Source: an uncultured Pseudobutyrivibrio sp.
Lineage (GTDB): Bacteria > Bacillota > Clostridia > Lachnospirales > Lachnospiraceae
Direction: 5' to 3'
NCBI GenBank assembly: GCA_900546435.1
Contig: URCQ01000013.1
Span: 1 to 64,000, forward strand
Length of the DNA stretch: 64,000 nt
Below the pieces are notes generated by a model, which saw only the letters and a list, made by a program, of their open reading frames with translations, was not told where the DNA came from and made no database searches. Made by a program: the position numbers and the translations under genes. Positions 46,598 to 55,643 of this stretch are shown here, piece by piece (position 1 is the first letter of the stretch; each line of letters opens with the position of its first letter).

Positions 46598-47497
46598 CTA
46601 TAATCTGGCAAAATATGTATGCAGATAGTCTGAAAATTCTTGAGCCAGCGGCGATAGATAGGGTTGGCGATAGAGACAAATATGTCGGTAAATTTTAGCA
46701 TCCGGGAGAGGTGCAAGTATCAGGTTATTTGCTGTATAGGCAGGACGCCAACTCTTTTTCGGAACCAGAGTGAAATAACGTCCCTGACTGACAAGTTCGC
46801 ATTGGACATAGGAGTTGTTGACATCACAGGATGATTGCAGGGGACGCAGGATATAACGCTTCCATAGGTCAGCTAACAGATCGCCCATGCGGCTTTCCGA
46901 CGATGGAAGAATGCAAGGATAATGATAGAGCATGGAACGTGGTATGGCAGTCTCCTTGGCAAAAGGATGCGATGCGGAGTAGGCAATGCAGATCTCCTCA
47001 CTCATGAGTATATCGTCTGCCGGTATTTGCAAGGGTTCCATATCAGAGGAAGGTATTGTCAATTGTGGATAGGCATCTAAAAAGAGATCCAGATGATTCT
47101 GCATACAATCCAGAGGATAACCGGTGTGAACCGTGATGTTGGCATCTGGATGCCTTTCGTAGAAACCATTCAGAATATCTGAGAGCAACTGGGAACAGAC
47201 GCTGACACCAAGCGAGATATGCTTGTCATTAGTCAGATTGTATGACATAAGCGCTGCACGAGCACCGTCGTAATCGGCAAGGATCTGCTTGGCATAGGTT
47301 TGAAAAATCTTTCCGTTTTCATTTAAAATAATATGTTTTCCATGTCGATCAAACAGAGGATAGTGCAATTCTTCCTCCAATTCCTGAATGGTTTTGGAAA
47401 GTGCCGGCTGTGCGATAAAAAGATTTTTGGCAGCCGTGGAAATATTTTGTGTTTTACACACTTCTACAAAATAAAGCAGTTTTTTCTCTGTGATCAT
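46598..47497 (-). CDS. LysR-family transcriptional regulator
   Basis: The 299-residue protein has an N-terminal winged helix (LLYFVEVCKTQNISTAAKNL, AQPALSKTIQELEEELHYPL) and a C-terminal LysR substrate-binding fold. It is divergent from the SGNH lipoprotein gene with 125 bases between the starts, containing AT-rich dyad sequence (ATAGTATAACATATGCTAT near 47535). By LysR habit it may control that gene and itself. The effector is unknown. Confidence 0.9.
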   Translation of the reverse strand: MITEKKLLYFVEVCKTQNISTAAKNLFIAQPALSKTIQELEEELHYPLFDRHGKHIILNENGKIFQTYAKQILADYDGARAALMSYNLTNDKHISLGVSVCSQLLSDILNGFYERHPDANITVHTGYPLDCMQNHLDLFLDAYPQLTIPSSDMEPLQIPADDILMSEEICIAYSASHPFAKETAIPRSMLYHYPCILPSSESRMGDLLADLWKRYILRPLQSSCDVNNSYVQCELVSQGRYFTLVPKKSWRPAYTANNLILAPLPDAKIYRHICLYRQPYLSPLAQEFSDYLHTYFARL

Positions 47498-47622
47498 TTT
47501 CGTCCTCCCATTTCATCTCACGTTTATAATAAATATAGTATAACATATGCTATTTATATATTGGAAAGTATATATAGGAAAAGGCTATACTTATCTTATC
47601 TTTTTATTGGGAGGCAGGTAAG

Positions 47623-49044
47623 ATGAAGAAAAAGATAGCAGTGCTTCTGGCACTGACCCTGACTGTGGGCTGTATCGGTACCGGATGCGGAGGAAAAAAA
47701 GCAGATGCAGACACCGCAAAAAAGGATGATGCAGAAGTGAAAACAGAAGAGGTGACAACGGAGGAGAACATCCTTTCGGGAACGCATGCAGCAGTGGTAG
47801 GCTCTACGCTGACTGCGGGAAATGGCACGACATCCTACACGGATTATCTGGAAAAGAAAAATGATATGACGGTAGATGTAGTTGCAAAGAAAGATGCGAC
47901 CTTGACAGGCGATGGGGAGAATTCCTATATGGCACTTTTGCAGGGCATGGATGCAGATGCATCATATGATATGATCATGGTTGAGATTCCACAGACAGAG
48001 GCAGATCAGAAAGCGGAAGTGGGAGAATTGGTCAAAGACGCAGCATTGGACGACTATGATACTGCAACTTTGACGGGGGCATACCAGTACATTGCCGCCT
48101 ATTGCTGGGAAACCTGGAATGCACCTACAGTTTTTGTGACCAGCATACAGGAAGGAAAAGAGGATGCCATTTATGATATGCGTCAGGCTGTCTGGCCGGT
48201 AAAATATGGTATGGATCATGTTTTTGTGTTAGACCTCTGGGAAAAGTTGGACTATAAAGACAAGAATCTGGATGCTTACAAGCAGAAGGACGGAACTTTG
48301 ACAGATGCAGGCTATACGAACTGGTATGGACCGACTTTGGAGGAAGAACTTTTAGGTAAATATGCAGAGGTTGCTTCTGAAAAAACAAACGAATTACCAC
48401 AGTATGATCCGGCCAATGTGGAAGCACTCGCAGATTCTCCATTACAGGGCAAAAAGATCATCTTTTTGGGATCTTCCGTTACTTTCGGCAGCAACAGTAA
48501 TGAGGTATCTTTTGTAGAATACTTAGCAGCACGAGATGGCATTGAGTATGTGAAAGAAGCAGTTTCAGGAACTACGCTGGTGGACAATGGAGATTCTTCT
48601 TATATAGCACGTATGAAGGCCAATATCCCGGATCAGCAGGCAGATCTCTTTATCTGTCAGTTGTCCACCAACGATGCGACAACAGGACAGCCTATGGGCG
48701 AGATCTCTGATTCCAAGAATATTGATGATTTTGATACTTCTACAGTAGCGGGCGCAATGGAATATATCATTGCTTATGCAGGAGAGCATTATGGGTGTCC
48801 GGTCATGTTCTACACCGGAACGAAGTATGATAGCAAGCAGTATGCAGAGATGGTGGAATTGACCAAGAAACTGCAGGAAAAATGGGGCATTGGCATCATT
48901 GATATGTGGGATGATCTGGATGCAGACATACCGGAATATCATTATTATATGGCAAATGGCATCCATCCAAACCGTGCAGGATATCTGGATTGGTGGACAC
49001 CATTCTTTGAGCAGGAAATTGAAAAATATCTGGATCTGAAATAA
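47623..49044 (+). CDS. lipoprotein with tandem SGNH-hydrolase domains, one dead
   Basis: The 473-residue protein has a lipoprotein signal (LTVGCIGTGCGGKK) and two SGNH/GDSL-like domains. The second (about 275-473) has the nucleophile block FLGSSVTFGS, the Asn block STNDATTG and the catalytic block GIHPNRAGYLDWW. The first (about 50-250) is recognisably related but has VVGSTLTAGN, no clear Asn block, and GTLTDAGYTNWY where the catalytic His should be. It therefore looks like an internal duplication with one degenerate copy, perhaps for binding. The live domain should be a surface esterase, possibly a carbohydrate deacetylase. GGGAGGCAGGTAAG precedes the ATG. Confidence 0.82.
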   Translation: MKKKIAVLLALTLTVGCIGTGCGGKKADADTAKKDDAEVKTEEVTTEENILSGTHAAVVGSTLTAGNGTTSYTDYLEKKNDMTVDVVAKKDATLTGDGENSYMALLQGMDADASYDMIMVEIPQTEADQKAEVGELVKDAALDDYDTATLTGAYQYIAAYCWETWNAPTVFVTSIQEGKEDAIYDMRQAVWPVKYGMDHVFVLDLWEKLDYKDKNLDAYKQKDGTLTDAGYTNWYGPTLEEELLGKYAEVASEKTNELPQYDPANVEALADSPLQGKKIIFLGSSVTFGSNSNEVSFVEYLAARDGIEYVKEAVSGTTLVDNGDSSYIARMKANIPDQQADLFICQLSTNDATTGQPMGEISDSKNIDDFDTSTVAGAMEYIIAYAGEHYGCPVMFYTGTKYDSKQYAEMVELTKKLQEKWGIGIIDMWDDLDADIPEYHYYMANGIHPNRAGYLDWWTPFFEQEIEKYLDLK

Positions 49045-49047
49045 GAC

Positions 49048-49087
49048 AGACGCGGGGGCGCTCCTATGCAGTAGGGGCGTCTTTTTT
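49048..49087 (+). terminator. terminator after SGNH lipoprotein gene
   Basis: AGACGC/GCGTCT closes an inner CTCCTA/TAGGGG stem, followed by TTTTTT. Confidence 0.8.
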
Positions 49088-49122
49088 ATGCGCGTCCCCT
49101 CAGAACCTGTCCCACCAGCCTA

Positions 49123-49163
49123 TGTGCCAAAGGGGACACTCCATGTGGCAAAAGGAACGTCCC
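49123..49163. repeat. REP-like tandem units
   Basis: Two imperfect 20-base units, TGTGCCAAAGGGGACACTCC (49123-49142) and TGTGGCAAAAGGAACGTCCC (49144-49163), lie in the SGNH-tcdA gap, with further GTCCC/GGGAC pairs around them. The GTCCC-rich style resembles dispersed REP or IS200-associated intergenic repeats in Clostridia. Only one locus is visible here. Confidence 0.45.
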
Positions 49164-49240
49164 TGCGAAACTTGTGCGGAAGCATAATTCGTGGTAGAAT
49201 TATCTCCAACAAAGTTGGTGGGAAAAGAGGAAAAAGTGGG

Positions 49241-49969
49241 ATGTTGACACAGTTTTCGAGAACAGAATTATTGCTTGGTACAGAGGCCATAGAACGCCTG
49301 CAGAAAGCCAGAGTGGCAGTGTTTGGTATAGGTGGTGTAGGTGGATATGTTTGCGAAGCACTCGTGCGTAGTGGTGTTGGTGCTTTTGATTTGATTGATA
49401 ATGATACGGTTTGTCTGAGCAATCTTAATCGTCAGATCATTGCAACACATAGTTCCGTTGGCAAATACAAAGTAGATGTGATGAAGGAACGTATGCTGGA
49501 CATCAACCCAGATGTAGAGGTGCGAACGTATGCAAGTTTCTTTTTGCCGGAGAATGCAGATGATTTCCCATTTGCAGAATATGATTATGTGGTAGATGCC
49601 ATTGATACAGTTACAGCAAAGATTGCACTTGTCATGAAGTGTCAGGAAATGGGGATTCCCATCATCAGCAGCATGGGCGCGGGAAATAAACTAGATGCCA
49701 GCGCTTTTCGAGTGACAGATCTTTATAAGACAAGTATGTGTCCATTAGCTAAGGTGATGCGCAGAGAATTGAAAAAGCGCGGCATAAAGAAGTTAAAGGT
49801 AGTCTATTCAGAGGAAAAGCCAATGACGCCAACGCAAAAGGAGCGTACGGAGACTGAGACGGAAGAGACTTGTGCGAAGCGGCGGGCCATTCCTGGCAGT
49901 GTAGCGTTTGTGCCGTCGGTTGCCGGACTCATTGCGGCAGGAGAAGTCATCAAAGACTTGGTAAAGTAA
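49241..49969 (+). CDS. tcdA: tRNA threonylcarbamoyladenosine dehydratase
   Basis: The 242-residue ThiF/MoeB-like enzyme has the ATP-binding glycine motif VFGIGGVGGYVCEALVRSGV (about 27-46), the adenylation segment NDTVCLSNLNRQ and conserved SMGAGNK. TcdA cyclises t6A37 of tRNA to ct6A in an ATP-dependent reaction. The start at 49241 fits family length; the upstream frame to 49088 is repeat sequence. The body includes DLYKTSMCPLAKVMRRELKK and the C-terminal PGSVAFVPSVAGLIAAGEVI, typical of the family. Confidence 0.9.
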   Translation: MLTQFSRTELLLGTEAIERLQKARVAVFGIGGVGGYVCEALVRSGVGAFDLIDNDTVCLSNLNRQIIATHSSVGKYKVDVMKERMLDINPDVEVRTYASFFLPENADDFPFAEYDYVVDAIDTVTAKIALVMKCQEMGIPIISSMGAGNKLDASAFRVTDLYKTSMCPLAKVMRRELKKRGIKKLKVVYSEEKPMTPTQKERTETETEETCAKRRAIPGSVAFVPSVAGLIAAGEVIKDLVK

Positions 49970-49999
49970 AAAACGGTAGGTGAAAAAGAGGGTGATTAT

Positions 50000-51598
50000 A
50001 TGAAAATGCGGACATATGAGAAAAAAGCACATGTAAAAAATGGAATAGCGCGTCTTTTCTTTTCTGTACTTGCGATTGCATTAGAGCTTGCGTTTATTGT
50101 AGTTGTTTTTACGAAGCTTAATGCCTATGCAGAGGGAATCAATATTGTAACGCGCATTTTGTCCATTACTCTGGTGATTTTTTTGTATGCACAGGATCGC
50201 TCCAATAATATGAAAACACCGTGGATTATGCTGATTTTGGCTTTCCCGGTTTTTGGTATTGTGATGTATCTGCTTGTAGGTCTGAATGGATATACCCACA
50301 AAATGCGGCAGCGATACGAGGCAGTGGATGCTGTGTTGTTGCCGATGTTGTCTGAGGAAAAAGCGGAGCCTGAAATTAGAAGTGCCATGGCTAAGCTAAA
50401 GGAGCAGAATACACAACTGGCAAGTATTTCCTATTATTTACAAACGAAGAGTGGATATCCGCTTTATGCAGATTGTCCGATTACGTATTATGATGAAGCC
50501 TATAAAGGGTTTGAGGCGCAAAAGGAAGCATTAAGGAATGCAAAACATTTCATTTTTATGGAGTATTTTGCCATTGAGCAGGCAGAGGCATGGAATGAAA
50601 TACAGGAAATTTTGGTGGAACGCGTGGCTGCTGGTGTAGAGGTGCGCGTTTTCTATGATGATATTGGCAGTATTGCTTTTATCAACGAAGATTTTGCAAA
50701 AAAATTAAATGCCCTTGGTATTTCCTGTCGAATTTTTAATCCATGTATGCCAGGTTTGAATTTCTTCCTAAATAATCGGGATCACCGTAAAATCACAATT
50801 GTAGATGGTGTGATTGGTTTTACCGGTGGTTATAACATGGCGAACGAATATTTTAACATGACGCATCCCTATGGCTATTGGAAGGATACAGGAATACGGA
50901 TCTGTGGTATGGCAGTGCGGAGCCTGACAGCGACCTTTCTGGAAAATTGGAATGCAGTAAAAGGGAATGACGTAGATGATATGGATGTATCCAGATATTT
51001 GGATGCATCATATCAAACAGAGATTCCAGTTACTTTGGAAGAGGAGCCAAAAGCTTTTGTACAGCCTTATGCAGACCAGCCAATGGATGGCGAACACGTG
51101 GGAGAAGAGGTCTACATTAGTTTGATTAACAAAGCAATCAATTATTGCTGGCTGGTATCGCCATATTTGATCCTGACAGATGAAATGGTACATGCTATCC
51201 GTTTGGCGAAGAAACGCGGTGTGGACGTACGTATTATTACACCAGGAATTCCAGACAAGCGTATGGTGTATGAAGTGACGAGATCGTATTACCATTGTTT
51301 GACAAAGTATGGTGTAAGGATTTATGAATATACCCCGGGCTTTTGCCATGCAAAAATGTGTGTGGTAGATGATGTGGTGGCAACTTGCGGAACCATCAAT
51401 TTTGATTATCGTAGTTTGTATCATCATTTTGAAAATGGATGTATGTATGCCTATGGTGAGGCTGTGGCAGAAACAAAACAGGATATGGAAGCGATGATGC
51501 GCGTTAGTTGCGAGGTGACAGAACAGTATAATACGGGGCGTAAACCTTGGAAACGTCTGTTACAGATGTTTTTGCGATTACTGGCACCACTTTTATAA
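50000..51598 (+). CDS. cls: cardiolipin synthase (PLD type)
   Basis: The 532-residue membrane enzyme has two or three N-terminal hydrophobic helices (about 15-90) and two phospholipase-D motifs: DHRKITIVDGVIGFTGG (about 258-274) and CHAKMCVVDDVV (about 450-461). It should join two phosphatidylglycerols into cardiolipin. Length is slightly above the usual 480-510. The start could be ATG 50000 or 50006; GAGGGTGATT lies upstream. It is probably a separate unit from tcdA, 30 bases away. Confidence 0.92.
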   Translation: MKMRTYEKKAHVKNGIARLFFSVLAIALELAFIVVVFTKLNAYAEGINIVTRILSITLVIFLYAQDRSNNMKTPWIMLILAFPVFGIVMYLLVGLNGYTHKMRQRYEAVDAVLLPMLSEEKAEPEIRSAMAKLKEQNTQLASISYYLQTKSGYPLYADCPITYYDEAYKGFEAQKEALRNAKHFIFMEYFAIEQAEAWNEIQEILVERVAAGVEVRVFYDDIGSIAFINEDFAKKLNALGISCRIFNPCMPGLNFFLNNRDHRKITIVDGVIGFTGGYNMANEYFNMTHPYGYWKDTGIRICGMAVRSLTATFLENWNAVKGNDVDDMDVSRYLDASYQTEIPVTLEEEPKAFVQPYADQPMDGEHVGEEVYISLINKAINYCWLVSPYLILTDEMVHAIRLAKKRGVDVRIITPGIPDKRMVYEVTRSYYHCLTKYGVRIYEYTPGFCHAKMCVVDDVVATCGTINFDYRSLYHHFENGCMYAYGEAVAETKQDMEAMMRVSCEVTEQYNTGRKPWKRLLQMFLRLLAPLL

Positions 51599-51727
51599 GG
51601 GATGGTGTTACAAGAAAGAAGATCATCCAAAATTGGTGATAGAAACAAAACAGAATTTGTTAGAAATGTTGCAAAGTTTCTGCTAAGATAGGTAAGCGAA
51701 AACGAGTGGAAGGATAGGAACGTTACG

Positions 51728-52522
51728 ATGAAACAAAAGATAAAATTAATTGCATCCGATTTAGATGGTACACTTTTACAGAATCATATGCAAAGGTGTT
51801 CCGAAAAAGCAATCCGTCTGATTCAGGAATTGACAAAAAAAGGCATTCTTTTTGTGCCTGCAAGCGGAAGGCAATATTTTAATTTATACAATATGTTTAA
51901 AGAAGTGCAGGGGGATTTGATGTATCTCTGTGAAAATGGTTCTCTCGTTATGTATCATGATGAGGTGTTTTTGAAGCATCAGTTCGAGAGAGAACTTGCA
52001 CTTGAGATTAGCCACATGGTGATGGAAGATCCACAGAGCGAGGTGTTGATGTCAGGAGAACGTACCTGTTATATTGTGCCTAAAAATATCGATTATGTAT
52101 CGCATTTGCGCAACGATATAAAAAATGATGTTACCGTTATTTCCAAACCGGAAGATATTACGGAGCCCATTATTAAGGTTTCTTATTTTACGCCGGAAGA
52201 CCATCAGGAAGAAATTACCGAGATGTTTAAGAAAAAGATTGCCGGAAGATGTCAGCTTATGGTTTCCGGGACTGAGTGGGCAGATTTCACACCGCTTGGC
52301 GTAAATAAAGGTGCGGTAATGAAGGCAATCAGTGAGAAATTAGGAATTGCGCCGGAAGAAATGGTAGCTTTTGGTGATAACGAAAATGACCGTTCGATGT
52401 TAGAATTTGTAGGTCAGCCGTATCTGATGAAAAATTGTAATCCGACCATGGAAGATGTGAAAGCTGCTCGCTGTGAGCATGTAGAAGATATTTTAGAGGA
52501 AATATTAGACAAGATGTCGTAA
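51728..52522 (+). CDS. Cof-type HAD-family phosphatase
   Basis: The 264-residue protein has the HAD motif I IASDLDGTLLQ (about 8-18), motif II VPASGRQY and motif IV AFGDNENDRSMLE near residue 218, with a C2B cap between. Cof-type enzymes dephosphorylate sugar phosphates, pyridoxal phosphate or related small molecules. Substrate cannot be predicted. It begins a run of closely spaced genes (24 bases to the next). Confidence 0.9.
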   Translation: MKQKIKLIASDLDGTLLQNHMQRCSEKAIRLIQELTKKGILFVPASGRQYFNLYNMFKEVQGDLMYLCENGSLVMYHDEVFLKHQFERELALEISHMVMEDPQSEVLMSGERTCYIVPKNIDYVSHLRNDIKNDVTVISKPEDITEPIIKVSYFTPEDHQEEITEMFKKKIAGRCQLMVSGTEWADFTPLGVNKGAVMKAISEKLGIAPEEMVAFGDNENDRSMLEFVGQPYLMKNCNPTMEDVKAARCEHVEDILEEILDKMS

Positions 52523-52546
52523 CGGCAATCAAATAATGGAAGAGAT

Positions 52547-53128
52547 ATGTTAGCAGAATTATGGATTTCCCTGGATAAGGAAGAGATTGAAGTAGAAATT
52601 ATCCGTTCCAAACGACGGAGTATGGCGATTCAAATCAGAACGGATGGTTCAGTGGTAGTGCGTGTTCCGATGCACGCTTCTGACCGTGCCATCAAGCGGT
52701 TTGTTTCGGCGCATGCAAGATGGATTGCAGACAATCGCGGACAAATGTTTGAGCGTCGAAAAAAGCTGGCAGACAATCCGTATGATATTCCTGCTTGGGA
52801 AAGTCTGTCTGCAGCAGATAAGAAAATAGCGAAACAAAAGATTATGGAGCATGTAGACTATTATGCCAGACGCATGGAGATAGATTACGGCTCTATTTCT
52901 ATGCGAAATCAAAAGAGTCGCTGGGGGAGCTGTAGCAGCAAAGGAAATCTCAATTTTAATTATCGTCTGGCATATCTGCCAGAAGAATTATTAGATTATG
53001 TTGTTGTGCATGAGTTAGCACACAGGCGGCATATGGATCACTCGGCAGCATTTTGGGAGGAAGTGAAAACATATTATCCTGCCTACAAGAAGTGTCGGCA
53101 GATGCTGAATGATATTTTATTGGCTTAA
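52547..53128 (+). CDS. YgjP-like zinc metallopeptidase (DUF45)
   Basis: The 193-residue protein has the HExxH motif VVVHELAHRRHMDHSAAFW (about 155-173), with the downstream histidine as a third metal ligand, and the family segment KSRWGSCSSKGNLNFN. YgjP/SprT-like proteins are presumed zinc peptidases. One homologue has been described as a UTP pyrophosphatase, so the reaction is open. It follows the HAD gene by 24 bases and is followed by the phosphoesterase gene. Confidence 0.88.
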   Translation: MLAELWISLDKEEIEVEIIRSKRRSMAIQIRTDGSVVVRVPMHASDRAIKRFVSAHARWIADNRGQMFERRKKLADNPYDIPAWESLSAADKKIAKQKIMEHVDYYARRMEIDYGSISMRNQKSRWGSCSSKGNLNFNYRLAYLPEELLDYVVVHELAHRRHMDHSAAFWEEVKTYYPAYKKCRQMLNDILLA

Positions 53129-53138
53129 GGAGAAAAAG

Positions 53139-53780
53139 ATGCGTTATTATATTTCAGATTGTCATTTTTTTCATGCAGCATTGAATGATGCTATGGACTG
53201 CAGAGGATTTTCTTCTGTAGAAGAGATGAATGATTACATGATAAAGCAATGGAATAAAAAAGTGAAAAAGCGCGACGAAGTGGTAATCTTAGGAGATTTT
53301 TCCATGGGCGATGCAGATCAGACGAATGCCATTTTAGAACAGCTGCAGGGTCAATTGTATTTGATTGTGGGAAATCATGATAATCGTTTTTTGCGGAACA
53401 AGTCTTTTCATAAAGAACGATTTGGATGGATTTATCCCTATGCAGAAATGCATGATGATGGGCGAAAGGTCGTACTTTCGCATTATCCGATTGCATGTTA
53501 TAACGGACAGTATCAGAAAAATAAAAAAGGAGAGTCCAGAACGTATATGCTATATGGTCATGTGCATGATACGCATGATGAGCGTTTGCTTGAACAGTAT
53601 CAGAACATGGTATCTAAGACGCAGATTACAGGAAGGAACGGAGAAGCCCAGATGCTGTCCTCTCATATGCTGAATTGTTTTTGCAAGTATTCGGATTACC
53701 AGCCACTCAGCCTGGACGAATGGATTGCGGTGACGGAGGAAAGACTTATCCGTTGCCAGAATGCGGAAGATTCATTATAA
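53139..53780 (+). CDS. metallophosphoesterase
   Basis: The 213-residue protein has calcineurin-like motifs YISDCHFFH (about 4-12), ILGDFSMGD, IVGNHDNRF, LSHYPIACY and YGHVHDTHD. It is of the small bacterial phosphoesterase type with unknown nucleotide or phosphate-ester substrate. The start at 53139, 10 bases after the preceding stop, has AAGGAGAAAAAG upstream; the longer frame overlaps the preceding gene. Confidence 0.88.
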   Translation: MRYYISDCHFFHAALNDAMDCRGFSSVEEMNDYMIKQWNKKVKKRDEVVILGDFSMGDADQTNAILEQLQGQLYLIVGNHDNRFLRNKSFHKERFGWIYPYAEMHDDGRKVVLSHYPIACYNGQYQKNKKGESRTYMLYGHVHDTHDERLLEQYQNMVSKTQITGRNGEAQMLSSHMLNCFCKYSDYQPLSLDEWIAVTEERLIRCQNAEDSL

Positions 53781-53815
53781 TATAAGAGTTATCATCTAAG
53801 GAGGAAACCATATCG

Positions 53816-54364
53816 ATGAAAAAGGAAAATAAGAGAATGGCTCAGGAAAAAAGAGCTGCAGAAAGAAAAAAACAGGCAACAATGCAGTTGGTAAGAAATG
53901 CAATCATTGTTGCATTAATTGTAGCATTTTTTGTTGGGATGATTGTGTTTGGCGTGATAGACAGCCGTAAACAAAAGGAGAAAGAGGCAAGCGAAGCACA
54001 GCAGACAGAACAGACAAGTGATACAACAGATAACAGCAGTACAAGCCCATCCCTTATTACCGATAGTAACCAGGAAGTGAAAGATGGCGATACGGTAAAT
54101 ATTGACTATTCAGGAAGTATTGATGGTTTTGTGTTCCAGGGAGGAACTGCGCAGAATCAGAATCTTACGATTGGATCCCACACGTTTATTGATGATTTTG
54201 AGGAACAGCTGATTGGCCATAAGATTGGCGAAACAGTAGAAGTAAATGTAACTTTCCCGGAAAACTATGGTCGCAGTTATACGGATGACAAGGGAGAAAC
54301 AAAGAGTTTCAATGGTGCAGAGGCTGTATTTTCTGTGAAAATTAATGGTATTTATGAGAGGTAG
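53816..54364 (+). CDS. membrane-anchored FKBP-type prolyl isomerase
   Basis: The 182-residue protein has a basic N-terminus, one transmembrane helix (IIVALIVAFFVGMIVFGV, about 30-47), a Glu/Ser/Thr linker and a FKBP-like domain (DGDTVNIDYSGSIDGFVFQG, about 91-110; FIDDFEEQLIGHKIGETVEV). The domain is small but keeps the SIDGFVFQGG core. It likely acts on folding of exported proteins on the outer face of the membrane. AAGGAGGAAACC precedes the ATG. Confidence 0.87.
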   Translation: MKKENKRMAQEKRAAERKKQATMQLVRNAIIVALIVAFFVGMIVFGVIDSRKQKEKEASEAQQTEQTSDTTDNSSTSPSLITDSNQEVKDGDTVNIDYSGSIDGFVFQGGTAQNQNLTIGSHTFIDDFEEQLIGHKIGETVEVNVTFPENYGRSYTDDKGETKSFNGAEAVFSVKINGIYER

Positions 54365-54368
54365 AAGC

Positions 54369-55394
54369 ATGAAAAACATAACATTGGGCAGTACAGGAAT
54401 TACCGTACCACAAAACGCGTTTGGCGCATTGCCAATCCAACGCATCAGTGCACAAGATGCAGCAGGACTGCTGAAAAAAGCATACGAAGGTGGAATGCGT
54501 TTTTTTGATACCGCAAGAGCGTATAGTGATAGTGAAGAAAAGATGGGCTTGGGGCTTGCTGATGTAAGAGAGCAGATTTACATTGCTTCCAAAACTGCGG
54601 CAAAGACACCGGAAGGATTTTGGAAAGATTTAGAGACGACCCTGACAAATTTAAAAACAGATTATCTGGATATTTATCAGTTCCATTGCGCGGATCGTGT
54701 ATTCGCACCAGGGGATGGCAGTGGAATGTATGAAGCGATGCTTGATGCAAAGAAGCAAGGAAAGATACGTCATATTGGTATTACGGCACATAAGATTGGT
54801 GTTGCTGAGGAGGCTGTGGAATCAGGTCTGTATGAGACCTTGCAATTCCCATTTAGTTATTTGTCTGCAGAAAGAGAATTAGCGCTTGTTGAGAACTGCC
54901 GCAAACACAATATGGGATTTATTGCGATGAAAGGCTTAGCAGGTGGTCTGATCAATCATTCAGCAGCCGCTATGGCATACATGACACAGTTTGATAATGT
55001 TCTTCCAATCTGGGGCATCCAGAAGGAAAGCGAGCTGGATGAGTGGCTTGCGTTTATGGATGTAACACCACAGATGACAGATGAGATCCGTACCTTTATT
55101 GCGAAAGAATGTCAGGAACTGACAGGCGATTTTTGCCGTGGATGTGGATATTGCATGCCGTGTCCGGCAGGCATTATGATCAACCAGTGTGCGCGTATGT
55201 CTCTGATGCTGCGTCGTGCACCATCTGCGGACTGGCTGACGGAAGAGATGCAGGAAGAGATGAAAAAAATCGAGGGCTGTTTAGAATGTGGTGCATGTAA
55301 AAAGAAGTGCCCATATGAACTGGATACACCGGCATTACTGAAGAAAAATTATGAAGACTACAAGCGTGTACTTGCAGGGGAAGTAGAGGTATAA
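54369..55394 (+). CDS. aldo/keto reductase with two 4Fe-4S clusters
   Basis: The 341-residue protein has an aldo/keto-reductase TIM barrel (MRFFDTARAYSDSEEKMGLG, about 39-58; IRHIGITAHK) and a C-terminal ferredoxin-like region with cysteine sets CRGCGYCMPCPAGI and CLECGACKKKCPYE. Such fusions are common in anaerobic Clostridia; their substrates are mostly unknown, and electrons may come from clusters rather than NADPH. The start is ATG 54369, four bases after the FKBP stop. Confidence 0.88.
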   Translation: MKNITLGSTGITVPQNAFGALPIQRISAQDAAGLLKKAYEGGMRFFDTARAYSDSEEKMGLGLADVREQIYIASKTAAKTPEGFWKDLETTLTNLKTDYLDIYQFHCADRVFAPGDGSGMYEAMLDAKKQGKIRHIGITAHKIGVAEEAVESGLYETLQFPFSYLSAERELALVENCRKHNMGFIAMKGLAGGLINHSAAAMAYMTQFDNVLPIWGIQKESELDEWLAFMDVTPQMTDEIRTFIAKECQELTGDFCRGCGYCMPCPAGIMINQCARMSLMLRRAPSADWLTEEMQEEMKKIEGCLECGACKKKCPYELDTPALLKKNYEDYKRVLAGEVEV

Positions 55395-55395
55395 A

Positions 55396-55623
55396 ATGTT
55401 TAATCCTGGCACAATGATGAAATTAATGAATGCAAAAAATACATTTACGAAGAATCATCCAAAGTTCGTCAAGTTCTTACAGGTGGTATTTTCTTCTCGA
55501 GTAGAAGAAGGAACGGTTTTTGAGATCACGGTAACGAAGCCGGGAGAAGAACCGATTACAACAAACTTTAAAGTGCTGCAATCGGATTTAGAATTGATGG
55601 AGAGTCTCAAAGATCTGCAGTAA
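55396..55623 (+). CDS. small conserved-looking protein of unknown function
   Basis: This 75-residue cytosolic protein has a helical basic N-terminus (MMKLMNAKNTFTKNHPKFVK) and beta strands after it (GTVFEITVTKPGEEPITTNF). It starts one base after the reductase stop, so it is cotranscribed. No function is recognised. Confidence 0.75.
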   Translation: MFNPGTMMKLMNAKNTFTKNHPKFVKFLQVVFSSRVEEGTVFEITVTKPGEEPITTNFKVLQSDLELMESLKDLQ

Positions 55624-55643
55624 ATGACAAGGGTGGAGTAAAA

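Noticed and set aside
49088..49240. N-terminal extension of TcdA (longer open frame)
   Set aside because: The segment is repeat-like DNA directly after a terminator. The family start matches ATG 49241.
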